Shown here: positions 23,237-34,455 of the stretch, piece after piece
Layout: the number at the start of each line of letters is the position of its first letter
Position numbering within the stretch: position 1 is the first letter of the stretch
DNA from: Mesocentrotus franciscanus
Taxonomy: Eukaryota; Echinodermata; Echinoidea; Camarodonta; Strongylocentrotidae
Direction of reading: 5' to 3'
Length of the DNA: 64,000 nucleotides
Assembly (NCBI GenBank): GCA_037976565.1
Contig: CP137669.1
Location: 39,582,912-39,646,911, forward strand
Notes under the pieces: generated by a model
The model's database searches: none
Seen by the model: only the letters and a program-made list of their open reading frames with translations
Told to the model about the DNA's origin: nothing
Translations under genes and position numbers: made by a program

Positions 23237-23630
23237 GGCCCATTTACACAGCCCAAACACTACCGGTATGTTAACAAATTGTCAATTTTTTTTATTACCA
23301 TTTATACACTGTTGGAAAACCCCATAATAATTCATAGAAGTTTGCTTATACCGATTTTTCGGTGAGTAATGCGCATGCGCCACTTGTGTTAGCACGGAAG
23401 CGAGGAGAGTCCATGAGCAAAAATTGGTACCGTACCAAAGTTTGCATTTATACTGCAAAAATGGGTGAAATTTCCACAGGCGTTTAAAAAAAGCACTCTC
23501 AAGAGGTGGATTTTTTCGATTTTGATTTTTTGTCGTGTTCGCAGGTAGTATTGCAACTACCGCAAAACAGCGGAACTAACAACAACAAAAAACAATGAAT
23601 TTTGGTCCCAGTGTAAATGCAGCTATTGAT
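23237..23630 (+). mobile_element. F1 miniature element, monomer
   Basis: It starts TAGGCCCATTTACACAGCCC, like the outer end of the 9795 dimer, then TTATACACTGTTGGAAAACC, GTGAGTAATGCGCATGCGCC and TTTATACTGCAAAAATGGG. It ends around CAGTGTAAATGCAGCTA, a junction also seen inside the dimer near 10155. This copy defines the monomer length of about 390-440 bp. Confidence 0.8.
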
Positions 23631-24034
23631 GTATTTTTAACACAAAAATGGGTTATTTTCATCAGCTGTCCTTGATGACACAATATAGTTAAAAGAGTAT
23701 TCTTTAGGGAATGGGGCATATGGGAATATACCTCACCAGACATATATTTTTGCAGTAGCTCATAAGGCTTAACAAGGAAATTAATCAACTGAGCAAATTA
23801 ATTGACAATTTAACCAGTCCTACAAATTTACCTACTTTTATATTGAAAGAAATGTTTGCATTGTAATGTTTGAATTGTAATGGTTTTTTCCCCCTTTTTG
23901 AATGAATAGCAAAGCAACAGGTATCAGGAACACAGACAAAAAAGAGATTAGATGGAAACAAGAATAGAAAGATAAACCCATTCTCCGCCTGATTGTACAA
24001 TGTCTTCGGTAGTCATGTTGATGAATTGGGTAAA

Positions 24035-24125
24035 TCATAAATGCAGAGAGCTAGCAAGCAGGATGTTTTTCAAACTTACGTTGAATGATATGAATTAATG
24101 CCCTTCTAGTTCTGGCTCTCCTCAG
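24035..24125. repeat. Short hairpin repeat (HP family), copy 4
   Basis: The right arm TTAATGCCCTTCTAGTTCTG includes a small insertion relative to the consensus before GGCTCTCC. The left arm GAGAGCTAGCAAGCAGGATG is a weak complement. The loop contains GAATGATATGAA, as in copy 2. Confidence 0.5.
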
Positions 24126-24295
24126 ATGATTAGTTTTTAATAAATTCATAGAACTTACAAATGGTACCACTCAAAAGCAACACGGTTATGTTCCTCACAA
24201 AATTATTAGTTTTACAGACAAGAATAACCCCATTTACTTGCCCTATTGCTATAGTCTTATACATTAAGTAATCTGGCTATCATGAAACCGTCACC

Positions 24296-24349
24296 GACAT
24301 CCCATTGAAACTTGTGTTAATTTTAAAACATGTGTTTCAATGGGATGTC
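24296..24349. repeat. Perfect 16-bp inverted repeat
   Basis: GACATCCCATTGAAAC at 24296-24311 is exactly complementary to GTTTCAATGGGATGTC at 24334-24349, with a 22-bp loop. It sits just upstream of a GA tract. It may be the remnant of a tiny foldback element. Confidence 0.8.
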
Positions 24350-24422
24350 AACGAACTTGTACTTATCGTGGTTTTGTGAAACGCTACCCAGAGAGAAGGA
24401 GAGACGGGAGAAAAGGAGAATG

Positions 24423-24432
24423 AGAGAAAGAA

Positions 24433-24483
<51 letters not shown>

Positions 24484-24492
24484 AGAGAGACA
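24423..24492 (+). repeat. (GA)n microsatellite
   Basis: GA repeats with GAAA interruptions. Confidence 0.95.
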
Positions 24493-25220
24493 AAATAGAA
24501 TAAAGAAAGAATCTTGTAAGACAAACATGAACCCCTGTTTAATCTAGATCAATGAATACAAACAAACTCTATTTTGTCTTCAAACAAGTTCTTCCTTTTT
24601 TCTGATAACGTCTCAAAAGTCTTCCTGCAATAAAAGTCAGAAGAGAACAAGTAGAGCAAAGCAACTTTTCAATCTTTGTATTTCATTAACTTCACAACCA
24701 GTTTGCAGGTTGGAATTGACTTATCTTGACCAAAGTCAAATATGCAATACGGGATGTAAATATTTGGTTCTCTTCCATTGGGAATGATAGCAAAGATTTG
24801 CAGTTCTTGGTAGACGAGACGGATCAAAAGTAATTGCGAAATAAGTCAGGTTGAATCCGAAATTAGATCAATGACATATTGCAAAGTATGAAGAGAATAA
24901 CACTAATAGAAAAAGTTTCCACTTCAGGTTTTGACCCATTGAATACCAATCAAGATATGAATGAACTCATGCTAGAGTACAAGAAATGTATCCAACAGAT
25001 TAACAAGCAATAATTTTCAAATGGTCAGCTGCAAAGCGGTTCGTGGGAATGTATGCATTAAATTTGCATTCATTATCATTGATCATTGTAGCTTTAAGGC
25101 TACACAATATTGTGAGGATCATTTAACAAGCCACGTATGTGCTTTTCATGATCCTCCCACTTCAGACATCTTATTATATATGTTTGTGTTTTGAAGATTA
25201 CATAATATTGTTTTTATCTT

Positions 25221-25252
25221 GATAAATAAATAAATAAATAAATGAAAATAAA
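25221..25252 (+). repeat. (AAAT)n microsatellite
   Basis: Five tandem AAAT units lead into AAAATAAAATGAAAT. It may be the tail of a decayed retroelement. Confidence 0.8.
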
Positions 25253-25305
25253 ATGAAATATTTGGATAATATTGAAATATCACAATACTGAAATCAAAAT
25301 GTAGA

Positions 25306-25497
25306 TCTCTGACGTGTGTGTATTGGGATTTTACAGACGTGTATCAATCAGATATGATTATTTGCGTCTGGGGACCGACCTTTAACGTCACCATCGGAAA
25401 GACATGACTCGGTTTCGAACCTGCGTCCTGGCTGAATCAGTTTGTAACTTCCACTGTTAGCTGGATTACAGGTGAACGCCACAACGACTAGTTGACA
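25306..25497 (-). mobile_element. SINE with 7SL-like head, copy 1
   Basis: Read on the minus strand, the 5' part contains TGGCGTTCACCTGTAATCCA and then GCTAAC, resembling the Alu/7SL RNA segment around its A box. Sixty bases downstream lies GGTTCGAAACC (plus coordinates 25411-25421), a good RNA polymerase III B box, preceded by CCAGGACG. The A-to-B spacing equals that of Alu as I recall it. The 3' part has TTTCCGATGGTGACGTTAAA and GGTCGGTCCCCAGACG, a conserved-domain-like block, then CAATACACACACG. The copy at 51281-51440 confirms it is a dispersed repeat. 7SL ancestry is an inference; a tRNA-derived origin is the alternative. Confidence 0.7.
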
Positions 25498-26523
25498 CCA
25501 TGCCTTGATGGCTTTTATGTTTGAAAGTTTTAGAAGGAAAAATGGTTACTAAAAGGGAAAAGTAATCCTTTGTATAGCTTTCAGACTACCATCATTTATT
25601 GTATTACTATACAATAAGTAATTACATTTTTTCTAGACCGAACGTCAGATAAACAAACGCTTTATAATGAAACATCATATTGCAAAATGCAATGTTCGAG
25701 CATCATTTCAAAACACAGTGGGTGGTGGGGCACGCGCGGTGCCTCTCCCTCCCAACCTCCCCCAACCCGGATCCACTACTACAAAGCCTAAATACATGCC
25801 GTTGTTGTTGTAATTGTTAATTTAGTTGTTACAGCATTTATAATTCGATTATGAATACATGGAGTCCTGATTTTAGTCTCTCATCCAGACCTTGTAGTAT
25901 AAATGAATAGCTGTGATTGCAAACTAACAACTACTGCATATTTTTCAACCTACTGGTTGTCACGTATGCTGTCTATGACCTAGTTATCAGTCACCATAAC
26001 ATGATCAGATAATTTTCTAGACCTGAGGTAAACAGGTATTTATATCAAGTTTAACATCTTACAGACTGTTCACTTGAACTGATAAGATAGTAGCACGATG
26101 CCTAAGGGTAAATAATGTCTTTTCATGTGATCTGCATGTGAACAATTGTGCACGTTAAAGAAAAAAAGCCACCTTACTCAATAGGCGCATTCAGACGCAG
26201 TAATTAGTGATTTCTGGTGCGTGTTCCAAAAATTGATTTTATTTGCCATCGTTCACATGTAATATTGTAGTTACTGGTAAGCACTGTGGTGATGTTCACT
26301 TTTCAATAAGAAAAATAACTTTTGTGATCATTCCGCAGCATTATATCTTGAGCATTGCTTTACAAAAATTCAATACCACTGTTGCTACCCATGTAATAAT
26401 CTTGATCCCATCACCTTCTTGAAATCACTTTGTAAGATATTATTAAGAAAAGTTAAATGATACGTCTAATGTCGATATCCTAAATGCAAACATCATAATA
26501 TAGAGGATTTATACTTTATCATC

Positions 26524-26525
<2 letters not shown>

Positions 26526-26561
<36 letters not shown>
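26526..26561. repeat. (TA)n microsatellite
   Basis: About 18 tandem TA units. They lie next to the palindrome starting at 26584, possibly marking its AT-rich target. Confidence 0.95.
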
Positions 26562-26566
<5 letters not shown>

Positions 26567-26583
26567 AATAAATAGATACATAT

Positions 26584-26770
26584 GAATCGAAAATAATATC
26601 GCTAGTGATATTCGTTTGTCTCGCAATGTCAATAAGGAATCTAAAGATCGCGACGTTTCGCGCCGCTGACGAAGTGTTGCAGCGGCGCACGAAACGTCGA
26701 GATCTTTTAGATTCCTTATCGACCACATTGCGAGACAAACGAATATCACTAGCGATATTATTTTTGATTC
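26584..26770. mobile_element. 187-bp near-perfect palindromic element
   Basis: The left arm (26584-26668) and right arm (26680-26770) are complementary over nearly their whole length, around an 11-base centre. Blocks in order on the left are AATAATATCGCTAGTGATAT, TCGTTTGTCTCGCAATGT, AAGGAATCT, GACGTTTCG and CGCCGCTG, with the reverse series on the right. Few mismatches separate the arms, suggesting youth or ongoing gene conversion. It is more GC-rich at the centre than its flanks. It has no coding potential; the 81- and 92-residue minus frames simply read through it. Confidence 0.88.
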
Positions 26771-27399
26771 TACATCCGCAATGAGTAATATATTTAGCAT
26801 TATAGATACATATGCTTGACAGGGTTTATGATTTTTATGAGATCATTCATCATTTCAAAGGATGCCCCGACTTCTACAACATTACTAAAGATGTGGAAAT
26901 ATGTGATGACTTAGTATAAGTACTTTTGAAAAAGAAATATATGTGATTTAGTTTAATCACAATTGCCTTTAGAAGATTCAAGACAAACTTGGAATCTGGA
27001 GAACTACTTGTAAACTACAAACTTTTCAATCATTAAGAGAGTATGGAAACACACTATTAAAAACCCTCATTTTTAGAACCCTTTACAACCCAACCTGTAC
27101 CTGTCTCTGGTATGAAAGGGTTAATTCTGAACTATACCACTTATTCAGAAGCTATGGTCTACGATAATTGCATCCTTGATTATTCTAAAAATATCACAAT
27201 TAAGTAAACTTTAACTTGATTTCCAATAATTAACAATTACATCCTGGCTGAGTAATCAATCATAATGCATCACATATAAATAATAATGATAATAATAATA
27301 ATAAAAACAAACATATACCAGAACAAATTTCACAATTTCAAACAGCAGGGGGTGCAAATAGAAAATTTGTGGGAACCAGCAAAAATTCCCTAAAATGGA
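26771..27399. other. Unassigned AT-rich stretch
   Basis: AT-rich; a short (AAT)n run lies at 27278-27305. No gene is seen. Confidence 0.45.
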
Positions 27400-27846
27400 A
27401 TTTTTTTCACGAAAGCTGCATTTACACTGCATGCAAAAACCATCATTTTTTCTCACCTTCCAAAGAATCCAAAGTTAATCGGAAGTTTTGTCAGAATTTG
27501 TGAGGCAACTAACTACCTATAAACACAAAGAAAACCAAAATAAAAAACCCACCTCTGGAGTGTTATTTTTTTTTTAAATGCCAGCCAAAACTCTACCGTT
27601 TTTTGCAGAGTAAATGCTCACTCTCAAAACATCCATGAACTCTTCTGGTTTTAAGTCGCACATGAATCTCCTCGCTTCCACATGCAGGGCAGCGACAAGA
27701 GGTGCATGCGCACAACTCACAAAACAACCCACAGAATTATGAATACCAACGTGTTTTATGGGTTTTTCAGGTAGGGTAAATGGGAGTTCAAAAACTGATG
27801 GTTTTTCAAATTGCTTTTTGTGCAATGTAAATGAGCCTATAGTATA
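27400..27846 (-). mobile_element. F1 miniature element, inverted monomer
   Basis: On the minus strand it starts TATAGGCTCATTTACATTG, then AAAACCCATAAAACA, GCGCATGCACCTCTTGTCGC and the CACTCCAGAGGTGGG block, and ends at GCAGTGTAAATGCAGC. Start and end are loose inverted repeats around CATTTACA. It is the most complete inverted monomer. The 154-residue minus frame crossing it extends into a TC tract at 27926-27950 and is not a gene. Confidence 0.8.
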
Positions 27847-28349
27847 ATGATGTTTCTGGTTGAATGGTGCATGATTGTTCATCCTTATCTGGGTCAAGCA
27901 GTGTTTATTCCATTGTTTGTAAGGTCTCTCTCTCTCTCTATCTCTCTGTGTGAGCTTTATAACATTTTTTTCTTTACTTTGTTTTATTGGATTGTGTTTA
28001 CAGCAAATACAGGAAACTCCCCCTAAGCATAGCCTCATTACAAGGTCCTACCACAGATTTTTTAAAGGCTTGTTCAGATATGAGGCGGTAAACCACCACA
28101 AAAAAGGCACAGCATTTTTGTTAATGTGTAAATGCATGCAACAAAGGGCTTACACATATTCAGTAAGCTCTGTGTTGCAAGATGCAGAAATATAAAGTGT
28201 ATTACATTTTTAATCATCATTAAAAAAAACTGCCGTGATTTTGCTGCATCATATATCTAAACGAGCCTTTACCCTGCACCATGCCTGTTCAAGATCTTGC
28301 ATTGAATAATTTGAATTGCATCATGGAAACCTTTTGAAAGTTTCATATT

Positions 28350-28425
28350 GTCAGCTGAGACTCATGAGAGTAGGAAGGGCATTAACGCTAGAAGTTAATG
28401 CCCTTCTGGCTTCCAGCAGAGGAAA
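28350..28425. repeat. Short hairpin repeat (HP family), copy 5
   Basis: GAAGGGCATTAAC and GTTAATGCCCTTC form a perfect 13-bp stem with a short loop (28374-28407), continued by looser pairing of TGAGAGTAG with the CTGGCTTCCA side. It has the shortest loop of the family. Confidence 0.7.
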
Positions 28426-28511
28426 TAATGAATGCTTTCCAACTCTCATTTCATTTCCATTATCTGTTCTTGTATCATGCATCATTAAGCCCCAAAAGAA
28501 ATTGCCCAATT

Positions 28512-28598
28512 GCTCTGGACAATTAACCACCCTGGACAATTACCCACCTTGGACAATTACCTACTCCCGACAATTACCCACCTTGGACAATTAAACAT
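28512..28598 (+). repeat. 17-bp minisatellite
   Basis: Five units of the form GGACAATTACCCACCTT, the first and last slightly diverged, lie head to tail. Confidence 0.9.
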
Positions 28599-29054
28599 CT
28601 CGGCCTAGGCCTTTAAAAAAAAAAAAAAGTAATCACCCATCAAACTATGTTAGTTTATCCCTATTTCCATTTCCAATTTGAAACATACTTATATTGAAAC
28701 AAAATTTCCAGATAATTACAACAAGTTTCTAGTCTCTTTTGTAAAGGCATCTGCCAAATGAAAATAAACCCTATGTAGGATCTCAAAGTTTATGTCTCCA
28801 TATGGAACACACATACTGACATAGCAACATTACAACCAATTACATGATAACCCTTTCTAAATCTTATGCATAAGTCTTGTGTAACTCACATTTTCTTAAA
28901 GATTCATCATCTGTATTTGGAATAATGAAGAAATTACTTTTAATACACATAAAGTCTTTGCTTGGCATGACAAGAAAAATATGTTTTGGAAGTCTAGTGA
29001 TGTTGAATTTGGTATATTTCAGTAGCATCTTTTTTGTATTTTTGTTTTTTGTTT

Positions 29055-29225
29055 TTGATTGATTGATCAAATTTATTTCATTTCATATCACACAATAAAG
29101 AACATAGTTGACAAAGTAAGTACAAAATTATGAAATGAAACAGGAACCTACTGGAAAGCATAGCTTGTGTTTGTAGGTTCCCAAGGGTAATATAACATAT
29201 TTCCATCAGCACTTTGGTGATAGCA
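29055..29225 (-). mobile_element. Probable LINE 3' tail, minus orientation
   Basis: On the minus strand, GTTCTTTATTGTGTGATATG leads into ATTTGATCAATCAATC, the type of terminal simple repeat seen on LINE 3' ends. Upstream, a degenerate translation includes ILPLGTYKHKLCFP. No reverse-transcriptase motif is present. The call rests on style only. Confidence 0.35.
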
Positions 29226-29229
29226 AGAT

Positions 29230-30265
29230 GAAGAATCAGAAAAAACAAAGAAATGAAATGGAGACTTAACTATAGCCTACCCTTGAGTATCAAAGACAAA
29301 TAAAGGCAAACATTGCACACAAATCAAATATATTCTATTGATATAGACGTTGGGTTGTATAATGGAACTTTAGACTATCTATTGACATATCAGATGAGTG
29401 TGTGCATTCAACAATATCAGTCTTACCATTTTGACAATTCAGGCAGCCCCCAAAAAAGTTATAGGGGTAGGTTGTACTTCTCAATTTGACAGTTTCTATA
29501 AAGGTACTAATTGACTCTTGAAGAAGAAAAACAAGTCAAAATATGGGTGGTAACATTGAGACATGGGTACTTTGAAATTAATCCAGTCTAATCATGATGT
29601 ATGATTTTAGGGTTATTTTGGACATATATAATCCTCATTATACTTAAGCTAGGGCAACAATAACATTTCTGATGTACAAAGTGGATCATTCTTCTTTCAA
29701 CTTTCAAAGAAAGGTTAACAACTACTTTCCCAGCAATGCCAAAATACTATTTAGAATATCTTTAAGGATATTGTTTCATACTGCAACTTTTTAAGTCAAC
29801 TTATCTACTTGTAGAATAAAACAAGGGATCGATTCAAAACACTCTTATTTAAAAGTGAACATCATCACCTACGAAAATAAGTTTGAGAGGTACAGGAAAT
29901 TCAACATCGACAATCACATTGACACTGACATTAATGACGTGATCTTTAAATTTAACACCAAATATTGCACAGGTTTGTTGCAATCAGGTGTATTTCATCA
30001 TCATGTTTTTATACTTCAACATTTGGATGATTTCATAACATCATCACCATCCCACTCACTCATTAAATATTGGGTCCCACCTTCATCAGTCACGTAGAAC
30101 TCCCCCAACATTACATCCAGACCAGAAATAGCATGCAATACTCGCACAGGTGGACAAGCTGTCCACCCCCACGTTTGAAAATGAAAGCTTCCGAAATGCT
30201 ACTAAACATTATTTTCAAATAGCTGCACAGGTCAAATAGAAATATAGAATAAGAAAGGGAGGAGA
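29230..30265. other. Unassigned AT-rich stretch
   Basis: No recognised gene. A small perfect inverted repeat (GGTGGACA, three-base loop, TGTCCACC) lies at 30149-30167. Confidence 0.4.
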
Positions 30266-30266
30266 T

Positions 30267-30267
<1 letters not shown>

Positions 30268-30299
<32 letters not shown>
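30268..30299 (+). repeat. (GA)n microsatellite
   Basis: Pure GA run of about 30 bases. A 33-bp GA-rich direct repeat (GAGAACGAGGGAAATAAAGA) follows at about 30414-30475. Confidence 0.92.
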
Positions 30300-30304
<5 letters not shown>

Positions 30305-31067
30305 TCTGATCACTTCGACTTTTTATATGTTTTTCTTTCATCCAAACATAAAAGCTTGAACAAAAACTGCTGAAAAGAATTATTGCCAAAAGGGATAGAA
30401 TGATAGCAGGAATAAGAGAACGAGGGAAATAAAGAAGAGGGAAAGGAAGAGAACGAGGGAAATAAAGAAGAGAGAAAGGAAGAGAATGAGATATGAGATA
30501 GGTGTAAAGGTCAAAGTCATGAAAGATAAACAAGTATTGAGCAATAATTTCTCTATCTAGTCTACCTTTGTGACTATTCTGAATCTCCAGTATCTTAAAT
30601 GCAATAACCTTCTTGTAAATAATAACTGCAGGTGGCTGTCTAACCTGTATAGTGCTAAATACATTTGTAGTTCTAAATTTACATCTATAAAGTCAAACTG
30701 CATCATTCTTTATCAACTTGAAGTCCAGGTTAAGTAGGAATGTAGGAATGTAGTATTTAGTAGTAGATAAAGATGAACATACTCTTCAAAAACGAAAGTT
30801 TCTATATCCAGGCACATCTAAATATCTACATACTCGCACCACGATGTACCACGATGTACCACTTTCGTTTTCGTCCAACTTCTATTTTGAAGACAAGTTG
30901 TTATTTTCAACAATCGTTGAGCTTGTGATACACCTGTTATTGGAATCTGAAGAGCTGAGTAAGGTAGAGATCATAAATCCAAGCCAATAGTCATAAATTA
31001 GAAATGTCATTGGCTAAAACTCATTCTAGTTCCACAGGTCAAGTGCACAGAAGAGAAGGAGTGGGAA

Positions 31068-31262
31068 GAGAAGATAGAGAGAGAGAAGGGGGGGGGAGAT
31101 AGGTAGAGAGGAAGGGGAGCGAGAGAGAAAGAGGGAGGGAGAGAGAGAGAGGGGAGAGGGAGAGAGAAGGGAGAGAGGGGAGAGGGAGAGAGAGATGGAG
31201 GGAGAGACAGAGACAGAGCAAGAGAGAGAGAGAGAGAGAGATCCAGAGAGAGAGCGAGAGAA

Positions 31263-31307
<45 letters not shown>

Positions 31308-31308
31308 T
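31068..31308 (+). repeat. Long purine GA/GGGA tract
   Basis: About 240 bp of nearly pure purine on the plus strand, mixing GA, GGGA and GAAA. The minus-strand Ser/Leu/Pro frames of about 105-139 residues in all three registers are artefacts of it. Confidence 0.95.
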
Positions 31309-31687
31309 GCAGGAATGCACCTGTGAATGGAATGATATGCCAACTGCAGTCATCTATCAAAATCAAAACAGTTTGTTTTTTCTCCAAAATTTTCTCATGC
31401 TTTCCCATTCTCAATGTAGCGTGCACCTGTCCCTCGCTGGTAGCTTATGCCCATTGTTGATGTCACGTAGCTTATAGAATATAATAGGTAGGAGGGCAAT
31501 TATCATCTTCTCTTTGAATACTACTGCTAATCTGAGAGAATAGACGGGGGAAAATCCTGGCCCATAATACATCACCTCCCCCCAACCCATCCTCAAAATA
31601 GAGCTTGTGCCATATTTACCAGTCTAATGACTACATTTATTCTGGGTATAATCATGGAGGTACATGGTGTCAGGCTTTGAAATCATG

Positions 31688-31722
31688 AATTGATTGATTT
31701 GATTTGATTTGATTTGATATTA
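31688..31722. repeat. (GATTT)n pentanucleotide repeat
   Basis: Several tandem GATTT units precede ATATTATTTATTAAATATAC, resembling a LINE 3' tail read on the minus strand. A similar TTTGATTTGATTGATT run occurs at 33930-33945. Confidence 0.7.
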
Positions 31723-32217
31723 TTTATTAAATATACAAACATTCACATCATATCGGTGTATGATTTTCAAAAGTTCATAAATTATATCTTTAGTATTTCT
31801 TTACTTTAGATGAGGCCTATAGGTCTAATCACTATGAAATAATAATCATTATAAAGAACTCCTGATCTGCCCTCTCCATACATCTTAGGTAGTCATGCAT
31901 ATGAGAAATCATTTTTGTTGTAGATACAAGTAATATTAGATTCATAGATACCTGCTAGATTAACAGCTATCCTACTGCCCTAAAAGCATTTCCCTCTCTC
32001 TCTATCTCTTTCTCGTCTCTTAACTCTTCCCCTTTCTGTCTATCCTTATCTGTCTGCCTGTCTCTCATAACTCTTTTACTTCCTTTCACCACAGGTTCCA
32101 GATTTTGAACATCAAAGTAATAATACTGACAATAAGAACCAATGAACCAGATCATAAACATGCCTAGTCTACTCTCTCATACCCTGGTCTAGAAAAAAAC
32201 TGTGTGACATTTATAAA

Positions 32218-32660
32218 CAATAGTAATAATAATAATACATTTATAGAGCGCAGAAACTATCTAACATAAAGTATATATTCTACTGCGCTATATACAAGAG
32301 CTCCTGATATGCTTAGATTTACAGTTAATTGAAAAGATGTGCTTTCAGTTTTTATTTAAAGATATTCACAGATGGTGATTTCCTGACTTCTAATGGTAAG
32401 TTATTCCAGAGTTTTGGGGCTGCACAAGCAAATGCTCTCACCTAGCATTATTTATGTTTCGATAGATAGGATCTGCAGCAACAAAGTATCTCTGGAACTG
32501 CGCAAGTTGTGATTGTGTTGATTAAGTTTGAAATTTAACAGTTCTTTGATATAAGTGGGAGCTTGACCAAGAAGTGCTTTATATACAATCACATGTACTA
32601 CAAATACTACAGGAAGGATTGCTATGCTGTCAGGTTTTAACAAAACTGGTCTGAATGATC
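32218..32660 (-). mobile_element. Non-LTR retrotransposon 3' fragment, L2/CR1-like
   Basis: On the minus strand a frame at 32643-32452 reads VYKALLGQAPTYIKELLNF and then NLRSSRDTLLLQ. A shifted frame from about 32445 reads AFACAAPKLWNNLPLEVRKS and then a KLKAHLFN tail after a stop. These are the standard C-terminal landmarks of L2/CR1-type ORF2 proteins (VYKALxGxAPxYI, LRSS, AAPKLWNxLP, KTHLF). Frameshift and stop show it is dead. The 3' end, GCGCTCTATAAATGTATTATT, runs into an ATT repeat. That end closely resembles the tail of the SINE at 39485-40140. Confidence 0.82.
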
Positions 32661-33990
32661 AACTCTGTCCTTTATCTGGAGTTCTGTCATACTATTTGCA
32701 TTGTATAATAGGGGAACAGTTTTGAGCCAAAGGGAAGATTCGGGGTACTCCTGTAATCCTCTTACGATGCTAAGTATCTTATTGATAGGAGGGGGGATAG
32801 ATCAAAACTTTCTTGGATGGATCAAAAGAAACAAGAATGTGTAAAGGGAGAGTTTACTTCTTACAAACAGGATTGTCTATATCTTATCTTAATCTTAAAG
32901 GCAATTTGGAAGAGTTGATGAGCTGAAATTTTGAGAAACCTGTATATTTGGTATGTCGAATTGCTAATCATGAAGAGAATTATTGAGCTTTTGGATTGTT
33001 TAGAGAAACTGATAGCATTGCACTTTCCCTGAGAACCCCTCCCCCCAATAACATATTTATCATCATATATCACAAATATATTGACCTGAAGATTTGAGAT
33101 ACTAATAAACATAGTTGTTAAGGGATGGCAATCAATAAAAACATACAATGGTACAGTTGCAAGGAAGTTTTAATTATTATGATTGAAGAAAAGAAAATCA
33201 CTAAGTAGGTTTTGGGTAATCCAAAAATCAAAGCCTCCTATTTTGTTAGAAACACAGATCCCGACTTTTGAACCTCAAATAAGGTCAGACTAATTCTAGA
33301 CTACATCTACACCATCCACGTTCAGGGGTCCATTCTATAATTCCACTGTACCTTTAAAATCAACAAAGGTTTTTTACCCTTTTATTATTTTGATTCAGTA
33401 CACACAAAACAGAACCATTAGTACACTGAATGAACCCTACTCCCACTTGTTAAAAACACAGACACCCCCATCCCTCATACAAATATATGACCCCCTGCAG
33501 ACTTTCGTCTTCTTCAACAACTTATAAATATTATTGTTATGTTTTTTTCACATACCTCTTTTAAAATTAACATCATTTCTAATTTCCAATTACATTGACA
33601 ACAAGCCGCACTCGCAGGGGGGCTCTTTCTGATTAGGATTCGGATACGATTGAATGCTGGTAATTAAGAAGTATTGTCATATTCTATATTTCTTAGCAGA
33701 AATACATCAATGGGTCTGAATGACTTAAACTACAAGTTGAAAGCCACAGATTGTCCACTTGCAGAATAGCAAAGGCAGACATTCCTATAAATAAACAGTG
33801 ATGGCATGTATTACATACCTGTACATGATTCCAACTATAGATGGCGCTTATCCTGTTTTGGTAGGGGAGGAACAGGTTGTACATCCACAGGTGATTTTGA
33901 GCTGAGGAAATAAAGATAAAAATAAACAATTTGATTTGATTGATTTTATATGACATAGAGGAATGAATGTGTGATGCTAAGGAATTAATG
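32661..33990. other. Unassigned stretch
   Basis: No gene is recognised. The part nearest 32660 may be further LINE sequence, too decayed to read. Minus frames at 32861-33148 and 33693-33956 lack motifs. Confidence 0.4.
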
Positions 33991-33994
33991 TATT

Positions 33995-34044
33995 CTTGTT
34001 AGCAACCAAGTAAACAATCTTGTTAGCAACCAAGTAAACAAGTC
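33995..34044 (+). repeat. 24-bp direct repeat, two copies
   Basis: CTTGTTAGCAACCAAGTAAA and the next four bases occur twice in tandem; a degenerate third copy may follow. Confidence 0.85.
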
Positions 34045-34455
34045 AGCAAGCAACCTACTGTCAATGCTCATATCCAACGGACTTGCTCACTTAACATTAT
34101 TGCGAGTCTTCTTCAGAGGCTACTTCTGGTTTTATTTAGGCACAAAAACAAACAACAAAACAAAGCCAGAAAAAAAATATATACTTGTATAATGAAACAA
34201 AAAATACAATTCATCAGAAAAATAACATTCAGAAGAAGAAAAAAAAAGGACTAAAAAGAAGACAATTTTTCTCCCCTCCAAAAATGTAAAAAAACAATCA
34301 CAAAATTCCTGAGGTGGTGTAAAAAATCATGTATTTTGTAATTTAATCATTGGTTGAAAGTCTACAATCCTAAGACAGACTGATTTGAAAGTTTGATATA
34401 TATTATTCAATACATATAATCTCTTTTAAGAATAGGAGAGAGCATAATTTGATAA

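Noticed and set aside
26662..26705. Hammerhead-ribozyme-like core (CTGACGA ... GAAACGTC) in the palindrome centre.
   Set aside because: The order of motifs fits, but stem II starts with an A-C mismatch and forms only with a bulge, and the long palindrome arms would outcompete it. Without more copies this is best treated as chance.
27574..28038. 154-residue minus-strand open frame.
   Set aside because: It runs across an F1 element and a TC tract; peptides resembling it at 3592 and 21048 come from the same repeat, with no domain or consistent boundaries.
28512..28598. CRISPR-like regular repeats.
   Set aside because: The units are contiguous 17-bp copies without unique spacers, so this is a minisatellite.
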